NCBI RefSeq assembly: GCF_900184815.1 | Contig: NZ_FXXQ01000014.1 | Location: 1 to 61,746, forward strand | DNA from: Boseongicola aestuarii | Lineage (GTDB): Bacteria > Pseudomonadota > Alphaproteobacteria > Rhodobacterales > Rhodobacteraceae | DNA: 61,746 nucleotides | Direction: 5' to 3' | Shown: positions 1-8,943 of the stretch, piece by piece | Layout of the letters: each line of letters opens with the position of its first letter | How positions within the stretch are numbered: position 1 is the first letter of the stretch | Notes under the pieces: model-generated | Databases searched by the model: none | What the model was told of the DNA's origin: nothing | Seen by the model: only the letters and a program-made list of their open reading frames with translations | Program-made: the position numbers and the translations under genes

Positions 1-127
1 TACAACACGAAACGGCCTCACAGCGCCTTGGGATATCGGTCTCCGGCTCCGGAAACCATCATGCCAATAGACCGACGACCAGTCATGCACTAACAATCAA
101 GTTGGACCAGTCAGATCAGGCTAGGCA
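1..127 (+). mobile_element. IS3-family insertion sequence, right end (continues beyond the window)
   Basis: Positions 1-93 encode the last 30 residues of an IS3-type OrfB transposase, containing YNTKRPHSALGYRSPAPE and a TAA stop at 91-93. This is the typical C-terminus of the DDE integrase domain. The element then ends in a terminal repeat at 102-127 that finishes in CA. The same end occurs inverted at 57586-57611, where it starts TGCCTAGCCTGATCTGACTG, and in degraded form at 40157-40180. A TG...CA terminus fits the IS3 family. The reading frame of the aldolase fragment begins directly after 127, so the IS end is the breakpoint of that gene. The rest of the IS lies left of the window. Confidence 0.85.
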
Positions 128-703
128 GTCCAGCCAGACGAAGTTGAGAGTATTGGAGAAGTTCTAATAGAATGTGGCATCTCAACTATTGAAGTACCAC
201 TGAATTCTCCCGACCCTTTTAACAGCATTTCCAAACTGGCCAGACGGTTCGGAACGGTTGCGCAAGTCGGGGCGGGAACGGTTTTGGATGAGGCCGACGT
301 GCGTCGGGTCGCCAATGTTGGTGGCAAAATCATCGTATCGCCCGATACTTCACCGAACGTTATCCAAGCGACGAAGGACGCCAACCTCGCCTCATATCCC
401 GGTGTGTCGACACCAACAGATTGTTTTACTGCACTTCGCAATGGCGCGGATGGCCTGAAGTTCTTTCCATCGTCCATTTTGGGCATCAGCGGCTTCAGGG
501 CAATATCCGTTGTCTTACCTGCTGACGTTAGAACCTATGCTGTCGGAGGCGCAGGGCCAGAAAACTTCAAAGATTGGTTGTTGGCAGGAATAACCGGATT
601 CGGCCTTGGCTCCGCCCTCTACCAGGCGGGGTTCAATCCCGCAGAAGTTGCGAACCGCGCAAAAGATATCGTTGAGGCCTACGATTCCGCCGCTTCTCGA
701 TAA
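128..703 (+). pseudogene. dgoA: 2-dehydro-3-deoxy-6-phosphogalactonate (KDPGal) aldolase, 5'-truncated by IS3
   Basis: The frame is open from the IS3 end to the stop at 701-703. It reads VQPDEVESIGEVLIECG, then IEVPLNSPDPFNSI, GAGTVL, a segment with YPGVSTPT, and LKFFPSS, which are the conserved blocks of the KDPG/KDPGal class I aldolase family. The Schiff-base lysine is the K of LKFFP. Only the first ten or so residues (start codon plus the IAILRG strand with its active-site residues) are missing, replaced by the IS. The enzyme would cleave KDPGal to pyruvate and glyceraldehyde 3-phosphate in the De Ley-Doudoroff galactose pathway. A restart at ATG 284 would give only 139 residues and lose half the barrel, so a working enzyme is unlikely. 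No partner galactonate genes are visible. Confidence 0.8.
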
Positions 704-1307
704 GTAGTTATCCTTTTTCAAGATGCTCTCGGGTGGAAATCGCGAAATAATTTTCCGTTAAGTAGACTGCGGCGCAACGCAATCGTAGTGACACCAACAA
801 TTGATGGCAGCAGTGTCCGAATAGCAGGCTTTCACGCAAAGCGCAGCGAATGACGGCTCCGAGCCCAAAGCGTCCATTTCCACCTCGCGCTCGACCTACA
901 GGAAATGCCGTTGAATTATTCCTCCGAGATACCGGCCTGTCTTAGCCCATCAAAATACACGGAGGAATCGCCGCCTAGCGAGAACGTTGGGGGCAGCGAG
1001 TCCAAGATGTGCTTAAGAGTGATTCCGGGATGAGCTTCCCTGAATGCTTTCGATACCCGCGCCACCGCATCATCACTGACGGGAGAGAGATGTTGCGTTT
1101 CAGGCGCATGCGAAGTCTGCAGAAATTCGCTACGGTCCACGGTTCCGTCTACAATCACGTTAATCAGGAACGCAGCCTCTCAAATCGACCCAATTTCAAG
1201 TTGAACCGCGCCGCTGCTCTTGCCGAATGGCGCGGTCTCTGAGCGACATAAGGGGCAGCTTGACTGCCCGTTTGGAGACTGGTTCGAATTCGTCTGGCAG
1301 CACCCGA
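704..1307. other. Gene-poor spacer with one REP-like repeat and an unrecognised coding remnant
   Basis: About 600 bases lie between the aldolase fragment and the permease gene. It holds one copy of the dispersed repeat (about 838-866: GCAGCGAATGACGGCTCC then GAGCCCAAA). On the minus strand a frame open from about 1179 down to 916 ends in FDGLRQAGISEE. It has no good start and I do not recognise it, so it may be the C-terminal remnant of a lost gene. Nothing else is supportable. Confidence 0.5.
838..866 (+). repeat. Dispersed REP-like repeat, copy 1
   Basis: Matches the consensus GCAGCGAATGACGGCTTCGA followed by GCCCAAA. Other copies lie near 9319-9346, 24287-24314, 48700-48725, 48745-48771 and 61622-61650 in both orientations. 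All are intergenic. Confidence 0.6.
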
Positions 1308-2210
1308 TCACCGTCTGCTGGTTGTCGGATCAAGCACATCGCGCAACCAATCGCCGACGATGCTCATCGACAGAGTTGTGAGAAAAATCGTCATCCCGGG
1401 AATACCGGCGATCCACCAGGCATTCAGCAGGTAGTCGCGGCCATAGCTTAGCAGGTTTCCAAGTGAGGTATTTGGTGGCTGAATGCCGACCCCAAGGAAG
1501 CTCATCGAGGTTTCAAGGATCACCGTTTCGGGGAAGTTGATCGAAACTTGGACGATCAATGCCGCCATGATGTTGGGCAGGATATGAAGAAGATAAACAC
1601 GCATCGTACCGCCGCCCAGCAGACGCACAGAGGCCGCGTAGCCATGGTTTACGGCCGACAGGGTCAGGCCACGGCTGATCCTTGCGTAGCGTTCCCATCC
1701 CTGGAAGCCGACGAGCAAGACGAATAGCAAAAGGTTGCCGGTACCAGTGACAGCTATGACTGACAACGCGATGATTACGAAGGGCATCGAGGCCTGGAAA
1801 TCGACTAGCACCATGATGATGTCATCAACCCAACCCCGGAACCGCGCCGCAACAAACCCGATCGAACTGCCGACGACTGCGCCAAAGAGTGTGCCAAAAA
1901 CTGCAACTGACATCGTCAGCTGAATTGATGTGAACAGGCGGCTTAAGACATCGCGGCCCAGATGATCAGTGCCAAGCAGGTGGAAGTTTCCATCCAAACC
2001 CGTTGCACCCGGCGGCAACAGTCGTGTCAAAAGCGATGTAGCTTGATAGTCGTACGGCATGATCCAGCGCGCGGTGATGGCGATGAAAACGATCAGTAGA
2101 AGCCACAACAGTGCCACCTTGACCAACCCTGGCGATGCCGTAATCGCGGCAAGCATGGCTCTCAGTTTCGAATGCGGCTCAAAGTGTTCTGCGATGTCAG
2201 CTCGCGGCAT
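1308..2210 (-). CDS. Oligopeptide-type ABC transporter permease, DppC/OppC family
   Basis: This 300-residue inner-membrane permease is the second of two in an oligopeptide/dipeptide-type importer. It has an N-terminal membrane segment (LVKVALLWLLLIVFIAITARWI), then the family hallmark LLGTDHLGRDVLSRL, several further membrane segments, and an EAA-type loop around YAASVRLLGGGTMRVYLLHILPN that docks on the ATPase. ATG at 2208-2210 lies 2 bp after the stop of the first permease, so the two are translationally linked. It is the last gene of the operon reading leftward from the double ATPase. The substrate cannot be read from the permease; the M14 deacylase nearby suggests peptides or N-acylated amino acids (inference). 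Confidence 0.9.
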   Translation of the reverse strand: MPRADIAEHFEPHSKLRAMLAAITASPGLVKVALLWLLLIVFIAITARWIMPYDYQATSLLTRLLPPGATGLDGNFHLLGTDHLGRDVLSRLFTSIQLTMSVAVFGTLFGAVVGSSIGFVAARFRGWVDDIIMVLVDFQASMPFVIIALSVIAVTGTGNLLLFVLLVGFQGWERYARISRGLTLSAVNHGYAASVRLLGGGTMRVYLLHILPNIMAALIVQVSINFPETVILETSMSFLGVGIQPPNTSLGNLLSYGRDYLLNAWWIAGIPGMTIFLTTLSMSIVGDWLRDVLDPTTSRR

Positions 2211-2212
2211 GG

Positions 2213-3145
2213 TTACTCCCCCGACCCGGAGCCAAACCGTTGGCGGGGGTCAATAATCAGATACAGAATATCGACTGTCAGGTTAGCCAGAACCATCGAT
2301 GCGGCCGTCATCATGACAATGGTCTGCACGACGGCGAGTTCGCGCGATGACACGGCGTCGATTAACAATCGCCCAATGCCGGGCCAGGCAAAAACCGTCT
2401 CGGTTACGATCGATCCGCTGATCAAAGCACCCACCATGAAACCGATTACTGTGATCGCCGGAATTGCGGCGTTGGGGAGCGCGACGCTCCAGATAATCTC
2501 GCGCTCTGTCATGCCGCGGGCGCGGGCAGCGCGGATATAGGGAGCATTCAGAACTTCGAGCATGGAGGAGCGAACATAGCGTGCAATCACGGCGCCGCCG
2601 GCGGTGCCCAGTGTAATGACGGGCATTATCAGGTTGTACCAATGCTCGCTGCCATATGCGGGCAACAGCCTTAGATTCACCGACAATAGCAGAATCAGAA
2701 GGATTCCAAGAAAGAAATTGGGCAGACTAAAGCCGGTCACGGACAGTGTCATGATCGCCCGGTCGATACCGGAGCCGCGATTGACCGCAGCGAGTATGCC
2801 CAGAGGAAACCCTGTCAGCAGAATGAACGTAAACCCGGTCAGCGCAAGTTTCAGCGTCGCCGGGACGCGTTCCATGACGATCTCTAGTGCCGGGCGGCCA
2901 TCGCGATAGGCATTGCCGAAATCGCCTTTTGCGATGTTGCGCCAATATTCGACATATTGCACACTCAGAGGACGGTTCAAGCCCCACTGCTCACGCAGTT
3001 GTTCCATAATGGCCGGGTCGGTGTCGTCAGGCATCATGGCAGACACCGGATCGCCGGTAATGCGAAGCACGAAAAATACAAAGGTGACTACAAGAAATAG
3101 CGTTAGCGCTGCTCGCAGCACTTTGCGGATGACGATACGGGTCAT
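2213..3145 (-). CDS. Oligopeptide-type ABC transporter permease, DppB/OppB family
   Basis: This 310-residue permease has the classic DppB layout: a signal-anchor-like first segment (RAALTLFLVVTFVFFVLRI), GDPVSAMMPDDTDP, the loop YWRNIAKGDFGNAYRDGRPALE, and the C-terminal ARARGMTEREIIWSVALPN cytoplasmic loop that contacts the ATPase, ending near DILYLIIDPRQRF. Its ATG overlaps the stop of the ATPase gene (ATGA at 3142-3145). It therefore belongs to one transcription unit with the ATPase and DppC-like permease and should form the heterodimeric channel with the latter. Confidence 0.92.
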   Translation of the reverse strand: MTRIVIRKVLRAALTLFLVVTFVFFVLRITGDPVSAMMPDDTDPAIMEQLREQWGLNRPLSVQYVEYWRNIAKGDFGNAYRDGRPALEIVMERVPATLKLALTGFTFILLTGFPLGILAAVNRGSGIDRAIMTLSVTGFSLPNFFLGILLILLLSVNLRLLPAYGSEHWYNLIMPVITLGTAGGAVIARYVRSSMLEVLNAPYIRAARARGMTEREIIWSVALPNAAIPAITVIGFMVGALISGSIVTETVFAWPGIGRLLIDAVSSRELAVVQTIVMMTAASMVLANLTVDILYLIIDPRQRFGSGSGE

Positions 3146-4998
3146 TGGGAGGAAAGCCTGTGTCCTGAGGATTCCGAGACGACATCGGGAATCGAAGCCA
3201 GCAGCTCTCGCGTATAGGGATGGCGCGGTGCTGCAAAAAGCAATTCCGTCTCATTCAGTTCGACGAGTTCGCCTGAGCGCATGACAGCGACGCGGTTGCA
3301 CAGAGACCGCACCAGGCGCAGGTCGTGCGTGATGAAGACCATCGAAAGCTTGAATTGGCGCTGCAAGTTGCGCAAAAGCTCAATTATTCTCGCCTGCACA
3401 GATACATCCAGTGACGCGGTGGCTTCATCGCAGATCAACAGCTTTGGTCCCAGACTGATGGCTCTGGCAATCACGGCCCGCTGGCACTGCCCGCCGCTGA
3501 TTTCGTGGGGATAACGGTCGGCATGAGCGCGTGCCAGGCCAACCGCCTCCAGAAGCTCGTTGCGCTTGGCTTGCCGCTCTCTGGCGGTGCCAATCCTGTG
3601 GATGACCAGCGGTTCTTCGATTTGTTTTCCGATTGGTGCGCGGGGATCAAGCGAAAGGTAGGGATTTTGCGGTACTAGTTGCACAGAGCGGGCAAATATT
3701 TTGTGGGCTTGCGTGCCCAGCAGCGGAACCTGTTGGCCACCAAAAAACGCTTTGCCTTCGCTGGTTGGTTCAATCCCAAGTATTAACTTTCCGATGGTTG
3801 ATTTTCCGCTGCCGCTTTCGCCGATCACCGCAAGACTTTCGCCTTCGCGTAGGTCCAGAGACACTTTAGCGACCGCACGGAACACTCCATTGCGGGTTTT
3901 GTAGTCGCAGGCCGCTGATTTGAGTGACAACAGTGGTTCTCCCTCGGTGACCGGGAATTCCGCCACTGATGCACCCCCGTTTTCGACGTCGGAAATGCCC
4001 TCGGCTTCCGTCAATGAGTGAAAACAGCTGACCGAGTGGCCATGATTGTCAGTCGTCTCACCGGGCCGTTCTTGGCTGCATTGTGTGGATGCCTTGAAGC
4101 ACCGCGGGGCGAAGGCACAGCCCACTGGCCGTTTGTCTGGAGACGGAACTTGACCTTTGATCCCGTTGGGGATGTGCCCGCCAAGTGTGGGCATGGAGTC
4201 GATCAGCCCCTTGGTATAAGGGTGGCACGGCGCACTCATGATCTGGGCAACCGTTCCTGCCTCGACGATGCGCCCCGAATACATTACGGCGACTCGGTCG
4301 CACACCTCGCTAACCACGCCCAGGTCATGGGTGACAAACACTACACCCATTCCGGTATCATCCCGCAGCTTGGAGATCAGGTCGAGGATCTGGGATTGAA
4401 CAGTGACGTCAAGCGCCGTCGTCGGCTCGTCCGCGAGCAATAGTAATGGCTGCCCGGCCAGCGCCAGAGCAATCATCACCCGCTGATTCTGACCGCCTGA
4501 CAATTGGAAAGGATAGGAATGGAACCGCTCTTCGGGTTCCGGCATCTCAACCCGGTGCAGAAGGTCAAGCGCGATGGTCCTGGCTTTGACCCGCGAAATA
4601 CCTTGCAGGCGCGCCACAGTGTCCGTCAGTTGCTTGCCAATCTTTTGGATCGGGTTCAGCGAGGCGCTTGCGTCCTGAAAGATCATTGCTGCGTCACGCC
4701 CGCGCACTTTGGTCAGTGATCTCGGATCGCTTCTCTGGTCAAGATGGGCCGACCCAATTCGAATATCGCCCCTGAGCGACCAATCCGGCCCCAACAGACC
4801 AAGTGCAGCAAGACAAGTTACCGACTTACCGCTGCCACTTTCGCCGACAAGGCCCACGATCTCGCCGACTCCAACGGTAAGCGAAATATCGTCGATGATA
4901 GGGACGGCAGCGGCCTCACCCCCCAAAATGACCGAGAGCGCGCTGATTTGAAGCGGCAATCTCTCTGAACGCAATGGACGTGCTATGGGTTCGGTCAT
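3142..4998 (-). CDS. Double ABC ATPase of an oligopeptide importer (DppD-DppF fusion, GsiA-like)
   Basis: At 618 residues, two complete nucleotide-binding domains are fused head to tail. Domain 1 has Walker A GESGSGKS at residues 52-59, the signature SGGQNQR, and Walker B LLLADEPTTALD. It ends in the oligopeptide-ATPase Cys motif (CAFAPRCFKASTQC). Domain 2 has a second GESGSGKS, SGGQCQRAVIARAI, and LLICDEATASLD. Such fusions replace the separate DppD and DppF subunits and power uptake through the two permeases encoded directly downstream. The start is ATG at 4996-4998. A spacer of 114 bp separates it from the upstream GntR gene on the same strand. Both active sites look intact. Confidence 0.93.
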   Translation of the reverse strand: MTEPIARPLRSERLPLQISALSVILGGEAAAVPIIDDISLTVGVGEIVGLVGESGSGKSVTCLAALGLLGPDWSLRGDIRIGSAHLDQRSDPRSLTKVRGRDAAMIFQDASASLNPIQKIGKQLTDTVARLQGISRVKARTIALDLLHRVEMPEPEERFHSYPFQLSGGQNQRVMIALALAGQPLLLLADEPTTALDVTVQSQILDLISKLRDDTGMGVVFVTHDLGVVSEVCDRVAVMYSGRIVEAGTVAQIMSAPCHPYTKGLIDSMPTLGGHIPNGIKGQVPSPDKRPVGCAFAPRCFKASTQCSQERPGETTDNHGHSVSCFHSLTEAEGISDVENGGASVAEFPVTEGEPLLSLKSAACDYKTRNGVFRAVAKVSLDLREGESLAVIGESGSGKSTIGKLILGIEPTSEGKAFFGGQQVPLLGTQAHKIFARSVQLVPQNPYLSLDPRAPIGKQIEEPLVIHRIGTARERQAKRNELLEAVGLARAHADRYPHEISGGQCQRAVIARAISLGPKLLICDEATASLDVSVQARIIELLRNLQRQFKLSMVFITHDLRLVRSLCNRVAVMRSGELVELNETELLFAAPRHPYTRELLASIPDVVSESSGHRLSSQ

Positions 4999-5112
4999 TT
5001 GCTCTCACATAAAAAGTATCAGCCGCCGCCTCGGCGCCGAATAACTGCAATTGGCTCCGACGCTCGATCCCGCGTCGTCAGGTTGCCCAAATTTTCAGTG
5101 CCGGTCTCGATG

Positions 5113-6204
5113 TCAATTTCCTGAGAAGGGGCATGTGCTATTGCCTTTCACCAAGGACGGATCGTCAAGCACCAGGCCTGCTGGTTCATTCGGGTTTGCA
5201 AGTCGCCAATTCACGATGTCAACAATTCCACTGGCTACATGGTCTGCGCGTCGCCCAACAGTAGTCAGGCTTGCCCCTTGTCCGGACAGCGCCTCATGCG
5301 CACGCAGATGCACTATGTTGACGTCGCCGGGAACGTCCAAACCAGCTATTGAAAAGCCCTTACGGATATCGTCGGCCTTAAACCGACCAGATACGATGTA
5401 TGCGCTAGGTTTTGATGTGCGGCCCGCCAGTTCCTTTGTCATGGCGGCGCCAATCTCTTCTCCGCCACCAACTTCAACGGTTTCGCTGTTGACCCGCAAG
5501 ATCAGCGGTTCCGGCTGATCCAGCGACGACGCAAAGTATTGCGAGTAAAGATTTTCGATTTCGGCATAGCCGGCGGCTGCGTCCAGACTTTCGGTCAGAA
5601 GGCCGATGCGCTCATGACCCAATTCGCGCAGATGGCGCAGCGCCAAAGCGATGCTTTTTGCCCGGTTCCGGACAATCACGTCGACATCAAGAAACTCCAG
5701 TTGCCGACCCTCGACAATCATGTGGCGCGCCTTGGACTTAAGCAACGCCAGCGCCTCAACCGGCAGGATGGAGCGCCGCGGTTGCAGCACGCAGACATCA
5801 AAACCGCCCTTGCCCAGCAGGTCGTGCAAGTCCGAGACATCAGCATAACTCACACAAATCGGCTTATGCCCGCCTTCAAGCAGTGCAGCTTGCAAGAGCA
5901 ATGTGATTTCTGTACCGCGCGAACTTGGAGTGGAGTGGCTGATAATCAGAACGCGTGCACCCCTGCCGGCAATATCGGTCGAGTGCGACTGGTCTCCCCC
6001 GGCGATGAAAGACCCGCGCCCGACAAAGCTTTGGATGAGCCCCTCTTCCTTGAGAGATTCAAACGCGCGCTGCACCGAAAACTGGCTGATCGAATACCGG
6101 GCCGCCACATCGCGGATCGTAGGGACTCGCGTGCCAGCGGCGAGCCCCGCGAACTCCGCACGCAGCGTGTCAACAAAGTTCGTTCCGCTCGGTCGATCGG
6201 CCAT
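5113..6204 (-). CDS. GntR-type regulator with a LacI-like ligand-binding domain
   Basis: A GntR winged helix lies at about residues 10-70 (VPTIRDVAARYSISQFSVQRAF then LKEEGLIQSFVGRGSF). It is followed by a periplasmic-binding-protein-like effector domain instead of the usual FCD or UTRA domain: an ARVLIIS strand, GHKPICVSYADVSDLHDLL, HERIGLLTES, and a tail with VGRRADHVASGIVDIVNWRL. This architecture suits a sugar- or peptide-type inducer. The gene is divergent from the M14 deacylase across about 80 bp containing a 15-bp palindrome, so it probably controls both that gene and the importer operon on its own strand. Confidence 0.85.
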   Translation of the reverse strand: MADRPSGTNFVDTLRAEFAGLAAGTRVPTIRDVAARYSISQFSVQRAFESLKEEGLIQSFVGRGSFIAGGDQSHSTDIAGRGARVLIISHSTPSSRGTEITLLLQAALLEGGHKPICVSYADVSDLHDLLGKGGFDVCVLQPRRSILPVEALALLKSKARHMIVEGRQLEFLDVDVIVRNRAKSIALALRHLRELGHERIGLLTESLDAAAGYAEIENLYSQYFASSLDQPEPLILRVNSETVEVGGGEEIGAAMTKELAGRTSKPSAYIVSGRFKADDIRKGFSIAGLDVPGDVNIVHLRAHEALSGQGASLTTVGRRADHVASGIVDIVNWRLANPNEPAGLVLDDPSLVKGNSTCPFSGN

Positions 6205-6244
6205 CTTGATCCTCTCAATGGTTGATCTTTACTCAACAATGTGA

Positions 6245-6259
6245 TTGTTTGTCAAACAA
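6245..6259. promoter_or_regulatory. Candidate GntR operator
   Basis: A perfect odd palindrome, TTGTTTG-T-CAAACAA, lies between the divergent regulator and deacylase genes, followed by TTGTATTG at 6261-6268. A related AT-rich stretch with TACAATACAAATC and TTGTTTGTATG occurs at about 9008-9040, upstream of the binding-protein gene. Shared motifs at the two promoters fit control by the local GntR protein (inference). Confidence 0.5.
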
Positions 6260-6282
6260 ATTGTATTGCAAGGATGACTTGT

Positions 6283-7266
6283 ATGGCGCCTTTTGTAATG
6301 AATGATCTGTCGCGTCGCTACACAAATGTCGAGTATGCCCCGGTGGACATCTCAGAATATGCCGATGGCAACATTGGTATTCCCTATGTGTGGAGCTACG
6401 ACTCCAAACAGCCCGGCCCTCATGTGATGATATGCGGCATCATGCATGGCAACGAGATTGCCGGGGCGGAAATTCTGGTCAGGATGCTAAAAAACACGGT
6501 GCGCCCAGAAAATGGCAGGATCACCTTCTGCTTTGGTAACCCAGACGCCTACGCCCGCTTTGATTGCGCCGCACCGTACCTCAATCGCTTCATCGACGCG
6601 GATATCAACCGCGTTTGGGGGCCGGAGTTAGAAGATCCGTACAATCAGGGCAGCGAGGTTCGACGGGCGCGTGCACTTCGTCCAATCGTCGACACGGTCG
6701 ACTACCTTCTGGATATTCATACAATGCAGGGGCGTGGCCGCCCCGTTGCCCTTATACAGGGCAAAACAGCCGCGCTAGATTTGATCGCAAACATCACTAG
6801 TATTCCTATCGTCCTGACCGGAACGATGCACCAAGCCGAGCGTCTGCGCCTGCGTGACTATGCGCAATTCGGCGATCCTGACGACAAGGCCGTTGCGATC
6901 CAGTTGGAAGCAGGCCAGCATTGGGAGGCGTCGGCGATTGCCCAGGGCGAACTTATTGCGATGGATTTTCTTGAGTGCGTCGGCGTCCTGCCGCGACAAT
7001 CGAAACCAAGGGCGCAGAAACAACTGCACCTAGAGGTCGTTGAAATTGTCCTGCCAAAAGGCGGCATCTTCGAATATGCTAAGGATTTTGAGAATGGCAC
7101 GTTCTTTCCGCATCGGGGAGCTCTGCTTGGATTTTCCGGCCCGGAGCGCGTAGAGGTGCTTACGCCGATCGATAACTGCTATTTTATCATGCCGGTACAT
7201 TTCCGGTTGGATGGTGGCAGCTGCGGGCGGTTCGCCAGAAGTATTCCCGGGAAGGTCTCTGCTTAA
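6283..7266 (+). CDS. M14-family metal-dependent deacylase (succinylglutamate desuccinylase/aspartoacylase-like)
   Basis: This 327-residue protein has the zinc site of the AspA/AstE superfamily: MHGNE (His and Glu ligands) within ICGIMHGNEIAGAEIL, the DINR segment, and LLDIHTMQGRG carrying the third ligand. The C-terminal half has the barrel-sandwich domain (VVEIVLPKGGIFEY). I chose ATG 6283 because AAGGA at 6270-6274 sits 8 bp upstream; GTG 6241 would start inside the operator. It probably hydrolyses an N-acyl amino acid or peptide brought in by the neighbouring ABC importer. That coupling is inferred from the shared promoter region, not from the sequence of the active site. Confidence 0.82.
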   Translation: MAPFVMNDLSRRYTNVEYAPVDISEYADGNIGIPYVWSYDSKQPGPHVMICGIMHGNEIAGAEILVRMLKNTVRPENGRITFCFGNPDAYARFDCAAPYLNRFIDADINRVWGPELEDPYNQGSEVRRARALRPIVDTVDYLLDIHTMQGRGRPVALIQGKTAALDLIANITSIPIVLTGTMHQAERLRLRDYAQFGDPDDKAVAIQLEAGQHWEASAIAQGELIAMDFLECVGVLPRQSKPRAQKQLHLEVVEIVLPKGGIFEYAKDFENGTFFPHRGALLGFSGPERVEVLTPIDNCYFIMPVHFRLDGGSCGRFARSIPGKVSA

Positions 7267-7364
7267 CCCTCAATTATGCAAAGACCAGCCTGCAGCACCG
7301 GCGCCATGCACCAGAGCGTCCACTTATTCCTTGAGAAATGCCACTTAGCTGGGCGGAAAGATAA

Positions 7365-7385
7365 GGGCCGGCAACTCGCCGGCCC
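7365..7385 (-). terminator. Hairpin between convergent deacylase and binding-protein genes
   Basis: GGGCCGGC-aactc-GCCGGCCC is a perfect 8-bp stem. On the minus strand it is followed by TTATCTTTCC, a weak T-rich tail, just downstream of the binding-protein stop. It probably ends that transcript and may act in both directions. Confidence 0.6.
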
Positions 7386-7407
7386 CGTCAGAAAATGCAT
7401 AGTCGGA

Positions 7408-8943
7408 TCAGATGTTGGCTGGGCCAAAGTCAAGATATGGCAGCGTATAGGGTTGCCAATCCAGGTCTTTTTTCTTGCCGTAGAGCCAGACTTCCTGAAA
7501 CAGAACGATGCCCATGGGGTCGTTAGTTTCCCATTCCTCCATCATGGTTTTGAAGGCCTGCCGCCGCGCAACTGGATCTGGATTCTCTTCTAGAATCTTG
7601 CCGCCAGAAATAAATGCCTCGTTCTCCCAGCCCCAGCCGCGTCCCTTAATGACAGACGGCTTGAATAGACGCCAAAGGACGGTGGCCGGGTCCTGCCAAA
7701 CCATCGTGGCCGACATGTTGCGGATCGAGTGATGCGCTTTGGTGATTTGCTTCCAGTTCTCCCGGATCTGTAATTCGACATTGATTCCAACACCGCGCCA
7801 CATCTCGGCCAGCACTTCGGCGACGGCAACCTCGGTATCAATCACGTTGGGAAGTAGCGGATAGTCGATGACCTCGCCGTTATACCCTGACAAGGTAAGC
7901 TCCTCTTTCGCGCGCGCAAGATCGTAGGCAGGCTTTGGGTAGCTCGCATCGTAGATATCGCCAAAACTCGGCAACTGCAGCCCGTTTGGCACTGAGGCGC
8001 GCCCGGCAAACAATGCATCCGCGATCAATTGTCGATCCACCGAAAGGCTTAGGGCGCGGCGGAAATGCACGTTCTTCATCATCGGATGCGCAAACTCTCC
8101 CTGATTGAAGATTAGGATACGCATCTTCGCTCCGGGACCACCTACGACCTCTATGTCTCCATAGCTCTCAATTGTGTCGATTTGGTCGGCGGGAACAACG
8201 GTGATCATGTCGAAATCACCGGAGGCCAAGCCCGCGATCCGTCCGGCAACTTCTGGAACTTCGACGAATTTCAGCGAGGCGATATTCGGCTGTCCGCGCC
8301 AGTGGTCATCAAAAGCTATCAGGTTGAAGGCGTCGGTGTTCAGGCTATCCACTTTGAAGGGCCCTGTGCCAACTGGATTAAGCGCCCAGGCCGCATAACT
8401 CTCCGCCGCCAGGTAGGCACGTTTGTTGACGACCTCGCCGCTCCACATCGCAAAGCGTTGTTCGAGGATCGGATCAACACCGTCCATCACAATGCGCACG
8501 GTCAGGGGATCGACAACATGAACCTCCGCGATGTTCGAGAAGAACTGTGAAAGTCGCACGGGGCCGTCACTTTCGCGGCGCTCTTTCGAATAAGTAAAAG
8601 CCACGTCCTCAGCGGTCATCGTATCGCCGTTGTGGAATTTGACGCCTTCGCGCAGACGGAATGTGATCTCCTTGTGGTCTTTTATCTCCCACGAGGTAGC
8701 AAGACCGGGCGCCGGTGCCATCTGATTCTGGAAGTCCAATTCAATCAACTTGTCGAACACATTGTATGAGATCGGCACGGTGAAATCCGAAGTGTCCCGG
8801 CCAGGACTGATGTTTTCGGGCAGCCTCTGCACGCCTACAACAACATTGCGGCGCGTTTGTGCTGACGCGATCAGCGGCACCATTGAGGCTCCGGCAGTGA
8901 CGCCAAGCCCTTGCAGGAATCCCCGTCTGGCAAGTGTGAGCAT
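7408..8943 (-). CDS. Oligopeptide-type ABC transporter substrate-binding protein (SBP family 5), Tat signal
   Basis: This 511-residue periplasmic binding protein opens with the twin-arginine signal LARRGFLQGLGVTAGASMVPLIASAQ. The body has the family-5 features: LATSWEIKDHKEITFRLREGVKFHNGDTMTAEDV, VHFRRALSLSVDRQ, and a C-terminal LFQEVWLYG. ATG at 8941-8943 is preferred because AGGGAGGAAG lies 5 bp upstream; a start at 8979 would add 12 residues before the signal. It faces the M14 gene and is separated from the rest of the importer by it, but it is the only binding protein present. It should therefore deliver substrate to the DppBC-type permeases. The substrate is unknown. Confidence 0.9.
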   Translation of the reverse strand: MLTLARRGFLQGLGVTAGASMVPLIASAQTRRNVVVGVQRLPENISPGRDTSDFTVPISYNVFDKLIELDFQNQMAPAPGLATSWEIKDHKEITFRLREGVKFHNGDTMTAEDVAFTYSKERRESDGPVRLSQFFSNIAEVHVVDPLTVRIVMDGVDPILEQRFAMWSGEVVNKRAYLAAESYAAWALNPVGTGPFKVDSLNTDAFNLIAFDDHWRGQPNIASLKFVEVPEVAGRIAGLASGDFDMITVVPADQIDTIESYGDIEVVGGPGAKMRILIFNQGEFAHPMMKNVHFRRALSLSVDRQLIADALFAGRASVPNGLQLPSFGDIYDASYPKPAYDLARAKEELTLSGYNGEVIDYPLLPNVIDTEVAVAEVLAEMWRGVGINVELQIRENWKQITKAHHSIRNMSATMVWQDPATVLWRLFKPSVIKGRGWGWENEAFISGGKILEENPDPVARRQAFKTMMEEWETNDPMGIVLFQEVWLYGKKKDLDWQPYTLPYLDFGPANI